64,000 nucleotides of DNA from Vibrio viridaestus (GTDB taxonomy: Bacteria; Pseudomonadota; Gammaproteobacteria; Enterobacterales; Vibrionaceae), in contig NZ_RJVQ01000012.1 of NCBI RefSeq assembly GCF_003856525.1, positions 1-64,000 on the forward strand, given 5' to 3'. The notes beneath the pieces are model-generated. The model did no database searches. It saw nothing but the letters and a program-made list of their open reading frames with translations, and was not told where the DNA came from. The first letter of the stretch is position 1, and each line of letters begins with the position of its first letter. Position numbers and translations under genes: made by a program. Positions 49,318 through 58,649 of the stretch are shown here, piece by piece.

Positions 49318-52119
49318 ATGGCCAGTATCCCTGAGAAGCCGCTGATTTTAGTTGATGGCTCATCTTATCTTTATCGAGCGTTTCACGCTTTCCCAAGCAC
49401 TATGAGCAATGGAACCATTCCAACAAATGCTGTTTATGGTGTAGTTAATATGATTCGTAGTCTGCTCAGACAGGTAGATTCTGAACATATTGCTGTAGTA
49501 TTCGATGCTAAGGGAAAAACCTTTCGCGATGAGTTGTTTGCTGAATATAAAGCAAACCGACCACCAATGCCTGATGAATTACGCTCTCAGATTGAACCGC
49601 TACACAATATTATTCGTGCGATGGGATTACCCTTATTGGCGATTGAAGGTGTAGAAGCGGATGATGTTATTGGAACGCTTGCTTCTCAGGCTTCAAAAGC
49701 GGGTATGCCAGTATTGGTAAGTACCGGTGATAAGGATATGGCTCAACTGGTTGATGATAACGTTACACTGATCAACACCATGACTAATGTCATCATGGAT
49801 CGCGACGGTGTGATCGAAAAATTTGGCATTCCACCCGAGTTGATTATTGATTATCTCGCTCTGATGGGAGACAAAGTTGATAATATACCTGGTGTTCCGG
49901 GCGTTGGGGCCAAGACAGCTACTGCATTGCTGCAAGGAATTGGTGGTGTCGGCGATTTGTACGAGCATTTGGATGATATTGCAGATCTTGGATTCCGTGG
50001 TTCGAAAACCATGGCGAAGAAGCTGGAAGACAATAAAGACAACGCATTTTTATCATATGAGTTGGCGACGATTAAGCTTGATGTTGAGTTGGAGTTTCAA
50101 CCGCATGAATTAACTAAAGCGAGCCCCGACACTGATAAGCTGATAGAACTCTATGGCCAGCTTGCGTTTAAATCGTGGTTGAATGAGCTTTTGGAAGGTG
50201 GGGATGGTGTTATCAAACCTGACGAAGCGGCAGCGAAAAAACTTACTCAGCCGAAAAGTGGTTCTTCTAAAGCAACACCGACATCGTATTCTGCTGTTGC
50301 CATCGATCGCAGTGCGTACGAGGTTATTACCAGTGAAGAGGTCTTCGATAAATGGGTAGACTTACTGGAGAATGCGGATTTAATTGCGTTTGATACCGAA
50401 ACCGATGGCCTAGACTACATGACGGCCAATTTGGTGGGTTTATCTTTTGCCATCAAGGAAGGAAAAGCGGCTTATTTACCTGTTGCTCATGATTATCTTG
50501 ATGCACCTGCGCAATTAGATCGAGACTCAGTGTTAGCTCGCCTAAAGCCACTACTTGAGAATGAAGCAAAAGCCAAAGTAGGGCAGAACCTCAAATTTGA
50601 TGCGAGTATTTTAGCTCGGTACGACATTGAACTTAAAGGCATCAAACACGATACCATGTTAGCTTCTTACGTCCTAAACAGCGTAGGGGGCAAACATGAT
50701 ATGGATAGTTTAGCGCTACGCTTCCTACAACATAGTTGTATCTCTTTCGAGCAGCTTGCTGGTAAAGGCAAGAACCAACTCACGTTCAATCAAATTGACC
50801 TTGAGCAGGCCGGTGAGTACGCCGCAGAAGACGCTGATGTGACTTTACGCCTCCATAATCGCATATACGGTGAAATCGCGAATGACGAATCACTGAAAAC
50901 GATCTATGAGACTGTGGAAGTCCCTCTTGTTCCTGTATTGTCACGCATTGAAAGAACCGGTGTCCTTATTGATGCTGCGAAATTGAAAACACAATCTGAA
51001 CAAATTACAAAACGATTAGCGGAACTTGAACAGACTGCCTATGAGATGGCAGGGGAAGAGTTTAACCTCAGTTCACCAAAGCAGTTACAAGCGATTCTGT
51101 TTGAAAAAATGTCATTACCTGTCGTGAAAAAAACGCCATCGGGAACGCCATCAACAAATGAAGAAGTATTGCAGGAGTTGGCTTTAGATTATCCTCTGCC
51201 TAAAGTGATTCTTGAGTATCGTGGTTTGGCCAAGCTTAAATCGACCTATACCGATAAGCTACCTCGTTTGATCAATAAAGCGACTGGCCGTGTACACACT
51301 TCCTATCACCAGGCTGTTACTGCTACTGGGCGTTTATCTTCAACGGATCCAAACTTGCAGAATATTCCAGTACGAAATGAAGAAGGACGACGTATTCGTC
51401 AGGCATTTGTCGCGCCAAAAGGCTGGAAAATTGTTGCTGTCGATTATTCTCAGATTGAATTACGGATTATGGCGCACTTATCTAATGATAAGGCGCTTGT
51501 TGAAGCTTTTACTGAAGGTAAAGATATCCATGCTGCAACCGCTGCGGAAATACTTGGCGTTTCGATTGATCAAGTTTCTAGTGAGCAGCGCCGTCGCGCG
51601 AAAGCGGTTAACTTTGGGCTGATTTATGGGATGAGTGCGTTTGGTTTGGCCAAACAACTGGGTATTCCTCGTGGAGAAGCTCAGCAATACATGAATACCT
51701 ACTTTGAGCGTTATCCTGGTGTGATGCAGTACATGGAAGATACTCGCAGCACTGCTAGCGATAAAGGTTATGTAGAGACTCTGTTCGGTCGACGTTTATA
51801 TCTGCCGGAAATTAAATCTGGGAATGGTATGCGTCGCAAGGCTGCAGAGAGGGCTGCTATTAATGCACCTATGCAGGGAACCGCTGCAGACATTATCAAG
51901 AAGGCGATGCTGTTAGTTGATGAGTGGATACAGCAAGAAGGTGATGGAAAGGTTCGTCTCTTAATGCAAGTTCACGATGAATTGGTATTTGAGGTTGAAG
52001 AGTCATCAATCACCAAAATTGAAAGTAAAATACAAAAACTGATGGAATCTGCAGCAGAGCTGTCTGTCCCACTACTAGCGGAAGTTGGGCGTGGAGATAA
52101 CTGGGAACAGGCTCACTAG
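49318..52119 (+). CDS. polA: DNA polymerase I
   Basis: A 933-residue Pol I with all three domains. The 5' nuclease occupies residues 1 to about 290 ([26 protein letters not shown]). The proofreading domain keeps its acidic residues ([21 protein letters not shown]). The polymerase domain has [24 protein letters not shown] and VHDELVFEV. It fills gaps and removes RNA primers. Followed by a terminator and spf, as in E. coli. Confidence 0.97.
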   Translation: MASIPEKPLILVDGSSYLYRAFHAFPSTMSNGTIPTNAVYGVVNMIRSLLRQVDSEHIAVVFDAKGKTFRDELFAEYKANRPPMPDELRSQIEPLHNIIRAMGLPLLAIEGVEADDVIGTLASQASKAGMPVLVSTGDKDMAQLVDDNVTLINTMTNVIMDRDGVIEKFGIPPELIIDYLALMGDKVDNIPGVPGVGAKTATALLQGIGGVGDLYEHLDDIADLGFRGSKTMAKKLEDNKDNAFLSYELATIKLDVELEFQPHELTKASPDTDKLIELYGQLAFKSWLNELLEGGDGVIKPDEAAAKKLTQPKSGSSKATPTSYSAVAIDRSAYEVITSEEVFDKWVDLLENADLIAFDTETDGLDYMTANLVGLSFAIKEGKAAYLPVAHDYLDAPAQLDRDSVLARLKPLLENEAKAKVGQNLKFDASILARYDIELKGIKHDTMLASYVLNSVGGKHDMDSLALRFLQHSCISFEQLAGKGKNQLTFNQIDLEQAGEYAAEDADVTLRLHNRIYGEIANDESLKTIYETVEVPLVPVLSRIERTGVLIDAAKLKTQSEQITKRLAELEQTAYEMAGEEFNLSSPKQLQAILFEKMSLPVVKKTPSGTPSTNEEVLQELALDYPLPKVILEYRGLAKLKSTYTDKLPRLINKATGRVHTSYHQAVTATGRLSSTDPNLQNIPVRNEEGRRIRQAFVAPKGWKIVAVDYSQIELRIMAHLSNDKALVEAFTEGKDIHAATAAEILGVSIDQVSSEQRRRAKAVNFGLIYGMSAFGLAKQLGIPRGEAQQYMNTYFERYPGVMQYMEDTRSTASDKGYVETLFGRRLYLPEIKSGNGMRRKAAERAAINAPMQGTAADIIKKAMLLVDEWIQQEGDGKVRLLMQVHDELVFEVEESSITKIESKIQKLMESAAELSVPLLAEVGRGDNWEQAH

Positions 52120-52152
52120 ACAAATTTTAATCATATTTGACAAATAAACATG

Positions 52153-52182
52153 AGCTAGCGCACAAACGCTAGCTTTTTTTTT
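52153..52182 (+). terminator. Terminator after polA
   Basis: AGCTAGCG and CGCTAGCT pair around CACAAA with a run of nine T bases. Confidence 0.88.
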
Positions 52183-52294
52183 ACTGAAACAAAGTTGTTT
52201 TAGATCATGTTTTTATGTGGTTGGGTAAAAAAAATATGAAAAAAAACTACAAAAAAAGTTTGATTTTCGGTCGATTTGTTGTAAATTAATACTC

Positions 52295-52399
52295 GTAGGG
52301 TACAGAGGTAAGATGTTCTATCTTTCAGACCTTTTGTTTCACGTTATTGGATTAGGCTGATTCAGCCGCCCCGCTCAGTTTTTGAGCGGGGCGTTTTTT
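52295..52399 (+). ncRNA. spf: Spot 42 sRNA
   Basis: The 5' part GTAGGGTACAGAGGTAAGAT and the following TTCTATCTTTCAGACCTTTT match E. coli Spot 42 closely, and a CCCCGCTCA/TGAGCGGGG terminator with TTTTTT ends it. Promoter bases TTGATT (52260) and TAAATT (52282) lie upstream. Spot 42 with Hfq represses genes of secondary carbon use. Its place after polA is conserved. Confidence 0.95.
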
Positions 52400-52717
52400 C
52401 ATGTAAAAAACAAAAATATCAATGACTTAAAATTCATCATTATCCGCCAAACCTCTTTCTCCGAGAAATCTTCTGCGATTAAAGCTTGCTACTTATATAA
52501 CGATTTCAATAATGGTTCTGTAATTTTATTCCTTTCACAAAAATCTTAATTCTTTACGAAAATAAAGATGAATTGGATGCGATATTCATATAACTATTTG
52601 AAATTTATGACTAATATTTATATCAGAAAATGTGAAGGGAAATTTGCTAAATAGCGAATTGTGGGCGATGCTTATTATACAACAACGAATAATAAGAAAT
52701 TCAATATCTCTCCCGTT

Positions 52718-52745
52718 ACCCTGCCAGGATGGCGGGGTTTTTATT
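52718..52745 (+). terminator. Orphan terminator
   Basis: CCCTGCC and GGCGGGG pair around AGGAT and are followed by TTTTTATT. No plus-strand gene ends here; spf already has its own terminator at 52399. Confidence 0.7.
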
Positions 52746-52780
52746 GTCCGAAAGAAAATAATCATGCCTTTCGGACAATA
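52742..52780. repeat. Inverted repeat downstream of engB
   Basis: TATTGTCCGAAAG and CTTTCGGACAATA form a 13-bp perfect inverted repeat around a 13-base spacer, six bases beyond the engB stop. Without a T-run it is more likely a 3' end hairpin than a terminator. Confidence 0.6.
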
Positions 52781-52785
52781 GATAC

Positions 52786-53463
52786 TTATTCTTCTACTGG
52801 TGGCTCGATGTCATCATCAAGAGAGTCTTCGATTTCCTGCGCTACCAATGCTGGAGCAAACCAAGAATCGAGACGGCTTCGAAGTGTGTCTACACCAAGG
52901 CCATTTTGCGATGAAAATGCATCGACGTAGACTTCTCCGCCAAAACCAATTGCGTCTTTTTTAATTTTTAGAACCTGTGCCTTTCTTGCTCCACTTTTAA
53001 GCTTATCCGCCTTTGTTAGGAGAACCTGTACTGGTATCTGACATTCTACAGCCCAGAATATCAGCTGCTGGTCCAAATCTTTCATTGGATGGCGGATATC
53101 CATTAATACGACTAATCCCTTGAGTGACTGTCTTTGCTGCAGGTATTCACCCAATGACTTTTGCCATTTCTTTTTCATCTCAATAGGAACTTGAGCGAAT
53201 CCATACCCAGGTAAATCGACGATATTACATCCCGGCGCAACCTCAAATAAATTGATAAGTTGAGTTCGCCCCGGTGTTTTACTGGTTTTCGCTAGGCTTC
53301 TTTGATTTGTTAGCTTATTAAGTGAGCTAGATTTTCCCGCATTTGAGCGTCCTGCGAATGCGATCTCAATGCCTTCATCCGCTGGTAAATGGCGGATATC
53401 TGGTGCGCTGGTAATAAAGTGCGTGTTTTGATAATGAATTTTTACGCTCAAAATGGACTCCAT
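52786..53463 (-). CDS. engB: Ribosome biogenesis GTPase EngB (YihA/YsxC)
   Basis: A GTPase of the TrmE-Era-EngA-YihA-Septin class, 225 residues from the ATG at 53463. G1 [13 protein letters not shown]3 [10 protein letters not shown] and G4 [11 protein letters not shown] are intact. It is needed for 50S assembly. The ATG lacks a clear ribosome site; GGAG at six bases before a TTG at 53451 (LSVKIHYQ) may mark the true start. C-terminal acidic tail [10 protein letters not shown]. Confidence 0.93.
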   Translation of the reverse strand: MESILSVKIHYQNTHFITSAPDIRHLPADEGIEIAFAGRSNAGKSSSLNKLTNQRSLAKTSKTPGRTQLINLFEVAPGCNIVDLPGYGFAQVPIEMKKKWQKSLGEYLQQRQSLKGLVVLMDIRHPMKDLDQQLIFWAVECQIPVQVLLTKADKLKSGARKAQVLKIKKDAIGFGGEVYVDAFSSQNGLGVDTLRSRLDSWFAPALVAQEIEDSLDDDIEPPVEE

Positions 53464-53800
53464 CACGTGAATGCCGTGAACAGTATACTTAAAGACTATT
53501 GGCTCAATTATATCATGATGCTGGTTATAAGCTGGAAGTTTTATGCGCTTTAGATATAAAGAGAGCCTTTGCCACCATACTGATACAAATTAAATCTCTG
53601 CACATTATGTGAGATATCCACCATTTTGAAGATTTTCTATTCTATTTTTATTGTTATTAATTAACTGAAAAATAATGATATTTTAAACTTATTTGACAGT
53701 ACGTGATCTGTGTCCTAGTCCAGCATCTTGTCCATTACAATTTTTAGCGTAAAGTACTTCTCCAGAAACGGAGCGACCACCCTGCATCTATCTATTTTTT
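53464..53800. other. Intergenic, upstream of Csr sRNA
   Basis: AT-rich gap between engB and the Csr-type RNA. I see no gene. It presumably carries the engB promoter and upstream activator sites for the sRNA; no clear TGTAAG-N6-CTTACA site for VarA was found. Confidence 0.5.
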
Positions 53801-53811
53801 ATAGTATCGGG

Positions 53812-54077
53812 GGGAATGTTTAGTAGATAGGATATCTATTAGACAAGGATGGTTGACTTAGCCGCATGGATTCGGGACGTAAAGGACCAGGCTTGGGATG
53901 TGCTCTGAAACAGTGAAGTTTTCCAGGGAAAGCAAAACTCATCAGGATGATGACAAACAACATTCGCACGGAAAGCACCTAAAACAAATGGACACTTGTA
54001 CACAATTCAGTTGTGTTACTCTTTTGGCACCAGTGCCAGATTTAGAAAGCGATAGAGGGCTCTATCGCTTTTTTTAT
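53812..54077 (+). ncRNA. CsrB/CsrC-family sRNA
   Basis: About 266 nt rich in GGA motifs (about ten between 53812 and 53995), many single-stranded or in hairpin loops; TAGATA-GGA-TATCTA at 53824-53838 puts GGA in a perfect loop. A strong terminator follows at 54046-54077. The locus is between engB and yihI, where E. coli has csrC. Such RNAs bind and sequester CsrA. The 5' end is uncertain; TATAGT at about 53800 may be the -10 element. I would not assign csrB, csrC or csrD. Confidence 0.85.
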
Positions 54078-54078
54078 A
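54046..54078 (+). terminator. Terminator of Csr-type sRNA
   Basis: AAAGCGATAGAG and CTCTATCGCTTT form a 12-bp stem around GG, followed by T bases. Confidence 0.9.
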
Positions 54079-54175
54079 CCCTGTTGTTGCAATATCGTTG
54101 AAAAAATCACCTTTTCCCCTCCACTCTAATCGCCATTTCTGGTATCTTGCGCTTCCCTTTACAAAGGAGAGTCTG

Positions 54176-54817
54176 ATGTCTGATTGTCCACTATGTCATA
54201 GCGACCAAATACATCACTACCATACCGACAAAAGTCGGGAATATTGGCAATGTAAACGTTGTGAATTAGTGTTTGTTGGTTCCGACTATCTTTTACCGGA
54301 GAAGGACGAAAAATCTTTCTATGATTTACATGAAAACGATATTTATGATGAACGTTATCGTCGTTTTCTCTCTCGGGTTTATGAACCTATTTCTAATCGA
54401 GTCGCAGCAGATGCATCTGGGTTGGATTTTGGTTGTGGTCCGGGGCCCGCTTTAGCTCATATGTTTCAAGAAAGCGGGAAGCAGATGTCGCTGTACGACA
54501 TATATTATTATCCCGATGTATCCTCATTAGAACGGCAGTATGATTTTATGGTATCTACTGAGGTCATCGAACATATTTTTGAACCAGACATTGTCTGGAA
54601 ATCGTGGCTAAAATTAGTTAAGCCAGGTGGCTGGATTGGATTGATGACCAAACTAGTCAAAGATGTAGATGCATTTGCGACGTGGCACTATAAAAGCGAT
54701 CTCACCCATGTGAGATTCTATAGTCGTAATACGTTCGAATATTTGGCAGAGCGGGATCAGCTCGAACTAGAGTTTATTGGCAACGATGTCATCTTATTTA
54801 AGGTTCCTGAATTATGA
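54176..54817 (+). CDS. Class I SAM methyltransferase with zinc ribbon
   Basis: A 213-residue protein. The N-terminal CPLC (4-7) and CKRC form a likely zinc ribbon; the rest is a methyltransferase with GLDFGCGPGPALAHM and VSTEVIEHIFEPD motifs. Target unknown. ATG at 54176 with AAAGGAGAG upstream, not the earlier ATG at 54098. Overlaps yihI by four bases, so probably co-transcribed with it. Confidence 0.82.
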   Translation: MSDCPLCHSDQIHHYHTDKSREYWQCKRCELVFVGSDYLLPEKDEKSFYDLHENDIYDERYRRFLSRVYEPISNRVAADASGLDFGCGPGPALAHMFQESGKQMSLYDIYYYPDVSSLERQYDFMVSTEVIEHIFEPDIVWKSWLKLVKPGGWIGLMTKLVKDVDAFATWHYKSDLTHVRFYSRNTFEYLAERDQLELEFIGNDVILFKVPEL

Positions 54818-55368
54818 GTCGAAAAAAGAAAGCAAGATCAGCTGGAAACACTGATGTCATTGTAATACGTGAGCGTTCTACGTCAGATCAGTTGGGTCGT
54901 GACTTGAAGAAGCAGAAAAAAAGAAAAGGATTAAAGTCTGGCAGCCGTCATTCTCAAGAAGCCAAGCAAGAGGATATTTTAGGCCGTAAGGTGAAAGATC
55001 CGCGCATCGGCAGTAAGAAAAAAATCCCGTTGATTGTTGAAGCACCACAAAAATTGTCCAAACAACAGAAGCGTGAGAACGCAGAGAAAGAGTTGGACAT
55101 GTTAGAAAATGACGCACAATTAAATGTCTTATTAGATCGCCTAGATAACGGTGATACGCTTGGTGAGGGTTTACAGAAATACGTCGATGAGAAGCTAGAT
55201 CGCATTGAACAGTTAATGAAGCAGCTCGGTTTATTTGAAGAAGATTCGTCAGAGCAAGTGAATGATGAATCTCAGTCACAGAAAAAGGGCAAAGTTTCTT
55301 CAAACGATTCGGAAGATGACTTACTCTCAAGATTTGAAAACCTAGATGTAGATAATTTAGAAAAGTAA
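54814..55368 (+). CDS. yihI: Der GTPase-activating protein YihI
   Basis: A 184-residue protein with a basic, Arg/Lys-rich N-terminal half (MSRKKKARSAG, LKKQKKRKGLKSGSRHSQE) and an acidic C-terminal half with LDMLENDAQLNVLLDRLDNGDTL. YihI stimulates the GTPase Der during late ribosome assembly. ATGA overlap with the methyltransferase. Confidence 0.92.
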   Translation: MSRKKKARSAGNTDVIVIRERSTSDQLGRDLKKQKKRKGLKSGSRHSQEAKQEDILGRKVKDPRIGSKKKIPLIVEAPQKLSKQQKRENAEKELDMLENDAQLNVLLDRLDNGDTLGEGLQKYVDEKLDRIEQLMKQLGLFEEDSSEQVNDESQSQKKGKVSSNDSEDDLLSRFENLDVDNLEK

Positions 55369-55381
55369 AAGGTGAGTTAGG

Positions 55382-55870
55382 ATGAATGTAACTGTTTTAG
55401 CTGTAATTGGTGCAATTATTATTGTCGCATTGGCATCGTATGCTGCTTATCTTCTTCTTAAACTTAAGAAGCAGAAACAGTTACAGGCACAACAAATGAA
55501 ACTTGCCATTCAGAAGCGTAATGCCAACATTTTTGAAAACGTTGAAACGCTTTGTAACGTCGGAATTCAGGGGCAATGTGATCTGTCAGAAATTAGTATC
55601 CGAGTCTACTGCATTATGGACTATGTTCAGGGCGAAGAACGGGTCGACTTTGATAAAACCTATCCGGCAATATCTGAGCTTTACCACGTGGTGAAAGACA
55701 TGCCTCGTGGTGAAGAGCGTCAGGCGTTAGAGAAAAAAGAACGCATGCAGCAAAATATGCAGCGAATGAAAGCCGAAAGCCGTTTGAGTGACTCGATCGT
55801 GAGCGAGCTTAAAGAGCTTAAAGAAAATGTACGGCCACTTAATAATCAAATTGACATACAGATGGTGTAA
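55382..55870 (+). CDS. DUF2489 membrane-anchored protein
   Basis: A 162-residue protein with one N-terminal membrane helix (VTVLAVIGAIIIVALASYAAYLLLKL region) and a charged helical cytosolic part with FDKTYPAISELYHVVKDMPRGEERQ. It matches the DUF2489 form seen between yihI and hemN in vibrios. Function unknown. GTGAGTTAGG precedes the ATG. Confidence 0.8.
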   Translation: MNVTVLAVIGAIIIVALASYAAYLLLKLKKQKQLQAQQMKLAIQKRNANIFENVETLCNVGIQGQCDLSEISIRVYCIMDYVQGEERVDFDKTYPAISELYHVVKDMPRGEERQALEKKERMQQNMQRMKAESRLSDSIVSELKELKENVRPLNNQIDIQMV

Positions 55871-56000
55871 TTTTTCGATCAAATAGTGATCCAGATTGCA
55901 CTTTCGACCTTATTTTTCCAACATTTGAGTTCTAAGTGACGTCTTTTTTTTTCGATATGGCAAAATAGTAACCAGTCGTAGTTTTTGTGGACAGTGAACA

Positions 56001-57389
56001 ATGGTGTACAAATCGGAAAACAATGAGCAGATTGTTTGGGATCAGAAAATACTAGAAAAGTATAACTACTCTGGTCCACGCTACACATCCTATCCAACCG
56101 CAGTGGAGTTTCATGAAGCTTTTACCATTGCTGACTTTGATATGGCTTGTACTCAGTATCCTGAGCGTCCACTGTCTTTATACGTTCATATCCCTTTCTG
56201 TCACAAACTTTGCTATTACTGTGGCTGTAATAAAGTTGTTACGCGCCATAGTGAGAAAGCAGACGAATACCTCGATATTCTAGACTACGAAATTCGCCAA
56301 AGAGCGTCATTGATGTTTGGGCGCGAAGTGAATCAGCTCCATTTTGGTGGAGGTACCCCTACATTTCTAAATGTTGCTCAAATCAGCCGTCTGATGGCGC
56401 TGTTACGCCAGGAATTTCATTTTGCTGAGAATGCTGAAATTAGTATAGAAGTGGATCCACGCGAAATTGAAATTGACCTCCTTGAACATTTAAGAGAGGA
56501 AGGGTTCAATCGTCTGAGTATTGGTGTTCAGGACTTTAATAAAGAAGTTCAAAAACTGGTGAATCGTGAGCAGGACGAAGAATTTATCTTTGACTTGATG
56601 ACAAAAGCACAGGAGCTTGGATTCCGTTCGACAAATATCGATTTGATTTACGGCCTACCTAAACAAACTGTGCAAAGTTTTTCTGAAACACTGGATCAAA
56701 TCCTAAAGATTCGTCCTAGTCGACTGTCTATTTTTAATTATGCTCACATGCCGCAGCTATTTGCTGCCCAGAGAAAAATTAAAGACGAAGACTTACCTCA
56801 AGCTTCTGAAAAGATGGCGATTCTGCAAACGACGATAAAGAAACTGACATTAGCGGGTTATCAATTTATCGGCATGGACCATTTTGCCTTGCCTGATGAT
56901 GAGCTGGCGATTGCTCAGCGTAATGGGGTATTGCATCGTAATTTCCAAGGCTACACTACTCATGGAGACAATGATCTTATTGGTTTTGGTGTGTCAGCAA
57001 TATCTATGGTTGGTGATACTTACGCTCAGAATCAGAAAGATTTAAAAGCCTACTATGCACAGGTCAACGCTCAGCGTCATGCATTATGGAAAGGCTTATT
57101 GCTTGAAAAAGATGACCTCATTCGTCGTGAAGTTATTAAACAGCTTATCTGTAATTTCCGTCTTGATAAAAGAGCGATAGAGAGACAGTTTAGAGTCATA
57201 TTTGAACGCTATTTCGCTGAGGATATTGGGCTATTAGAGCCATTCTTAAGTGACGAACTGGTGGTAGACGAAGGGAATTTACTCAGGGTAACACCGAAAG
57301 GTCGATTGCTTATTAGAAACATTTGCATGTGTTTTGATAAATATCTGCGCAGTAGGGCGCGCCAGCAGCAGTTTTCTAGAGTGATTTAA
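56001..57389 (+). CDS. hemN: Oxygen-independent coproporphyrinogen III dehydrogenase HemN
   Basis: A 462-residue radical-SAM enzyme that converts coproporphyrinogen III to protoporphyrinogen IX without oxygen. CHKLCYYCGC has the CxxxCxxC cluster motif, and YSGPRYTSYPTAVEF is the N-terminal substrate element. FGGGTPTFL and GVQDFNKEVQKLVNREQ are also typical. Convergent with hemY, with a shared terminator between. Confidence 0.95.
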   Translation: MVYKSENNEQIVWDQKILEKYNYSGPRYTSYPTAVEFHEAFTIADFDMACTQYPERPLSLYVHIPFCHKLCYYCGCNKVVTRHSEKADEYLDILDYEIRQRASLMFGREVNQLHFGGGTPTFLNVAQISRLMALLRQEFHFAENAEISIEVDPREIEIDLLEHLREEGFNRLSIGVQDFNKEVQKLVNREQDEEFIFDLMTKAQELGFRSTNIDLIYGLPKQTVQSFSETLDQILKIRPSRLSIFNYAHMPQLFAAQRKIKDEDLPQASEKMAILQTTIKKLTLAGYQFIGMDHFALPDDELAIAQRNGVLHRNFQGYTTHGDNDLIGFGVSAISMVGDTYAQNQKDLKAYYAQVNAQRHALWKGLLLEKDDLIRREVIKQLICNFRLDKRAIERQFRVIFERYFAEDIGLLEPFLSDELVVDEGNLLRVTPKGRLLIRNICMCFDKYLRSRARQQQFSRVI

Positions 57390-57410
57390 CTTTCCTTTTC
57401 ATGAGTATCA

Positions 57411-57445
57411 ATAAAAAACCAAGCATAATTGCTTGGTTTTTTTAG
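57411..57445. terminator. Bidirectional terminator between hemN and hemY
   Basis: AAAAAACCAAGCA and TGCTTGGTTTTTT pair around TAAT with A and T runs on opposite sides, fit to end both convergent transcripts. Confidence 0.9.
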
Positions 57446-57467
57446 ATTTGGTCATGACTCCATAGAG

Positions 57468-58649
57468 CTATTGATCGGTAATTAGAGCTATCGCTTTCTT
57501 ACTTACATTATGAGCATCTGCATGCTTATTCTGTTTCTCTAGAGCTGTTGAGAGATACCCATAGTCATTGACGCTTGGTCGAACCGCTAGCGCCAGTTCA
57601 AACTCTTCTTGAGCCTGAGCCCAGTTTTTCTGCTCTAGATAGATTCTACCTAATGCACTATGCGCTTCAGCATTATTGGCGTCTTTACGTAGTGAATTTT
57701 CCAACAAATGAATGGTCGATTTATCACTGGCAAGATTCAGTTCTGGCAACAACCCATAGAGTTCAGAATTTGGGTGTTTTTTGATGTGCTCTTTAATCAG
57801 GCGATAAGCTTCATCATCGGCGTTACGAGCCAGTAGTAAACGAACCAAGTGTCCACGAATGACACTAGAAGCACGAGCTGCTTTGGGTAGTTCATTCCAG
57901 CGATCAATCAGACCCTCAGTACCTCTTTGCTCAGACATTTCGGATAGCAGGCCACAGTAAGCTTGGTCGGTCAAATTTTGCAGTTCATATTCTGAGGCAG
58001 ATTTTGTTTTTTTCAGATCTTCAATTAAACCTAAAAGAGCCTCCCATTTCCCCAGTTTCACGTAGATCACTTTAAGCAGTGATAGCAGAATTGGATTTTG
58101 TGGGTAGCTGTGAGCTACGCCGCTCAGTGACTGCTCGGCCAGAACATAGTCTTCAGACTGAACATATTGTTTTGCTCTTGTTAACTCGACTGCTAAATGT
58201 GCATCGTTCTGTTCAGCGGCCAATGCCAGATACTTATCGCGCTTATTATTGTCTCCTTGCTCAAGTGCAGCTTGAGCCGCAACTAAGTAGCATAAGACGG
58301 GGGTATCGTGGTGCTTTGCCCAACGAGTGACTTTTTGCTCGGCTTGTTTCCAATCGCCTTCCATCAATTTCAGGATACCTTCATTTGTCAGGCGGCGAGA
58401 GCGCTTAAGCTTACGAATACTAAACCAATTCCATGTATCTGAGCTTGCTCTTAGCAGGCGCTTAATAATGAATTCAACGATAAACAAGGCGGCTAACGCT
58501 AGCACAACGAATATGACCAGTGTTGTGACACTCATTTCTATTGTTTTGTTGGCAACAGAAATAAGGACATACCCTTGTTCGCCTGCATACTCTGTTCCGG
58601 CGTATAAACCTAATCCAAGAACGATAAATAGAAAGACTATTCGAATCAT
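57468..58649 (-). CDS. hemY: HemY, TPR-containing membrane protein
   Basis: A 393-residue protein with two N-terminal helices and a tetratricopeptide C-terminal domain ending in the pair LGRIYLEQKNWAQAQEEFELAL. It is the HemY of the hemCDXY operon, unrelated to the oxidase of the same name in Bacillus. Exact role in heme synthesis unclear. Overlaps hemX by four bases. Confidence 0.92.
   Translation of the reverse strand: MIRIVFLFIVLGLGLYAGTEYAGEQGYVLISVANKTIEMSVTTLVIFVVLALAALFIVEFIIKRLLRASSDTWNWFSIRKLKRSRRLTNEGILKLMEGDWKQAEQKVTRWAKHHDTPVLCYLVAAQAALEQGDNNKRDKYLALAAEQNDAHLAVELTRAKQYVQSEDYVLAEQSLSGVAHSYPQNPILLSLLKVIYVKLGKWEALLGLIEDLKKTKSASEYELQNLTDQAYCGLLSEMSEQRGTEGLIDRWNELPKAARASSVIRGHLVRLLLARNADDEAYRLIKEHIKKHPNSELYGLLPELNLASDKSTIHLLENSLRKDANNAEAHSALGRIYLEQKNWAQAQEEFELALAVRPSVNDYGYLSTALEKQNKHADAHNVSKKAIALITDQ

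Larger units (their letters stand above)
52400..52785. other. Intergenic, spf to engB
   Basis: No convincing gene. It holds an orphan plus-strand terminator (52718-52745) and an inverted repeat (52742-52780). A small untranslated RNA ending at that terminator is possible but unproved. Confidence 0.5.

Noticed and set aside
53898-54101. 67-residue open frame on the plus strand
   Set aside because: It lies inside the Csr-type sRNA and covers its terminator.
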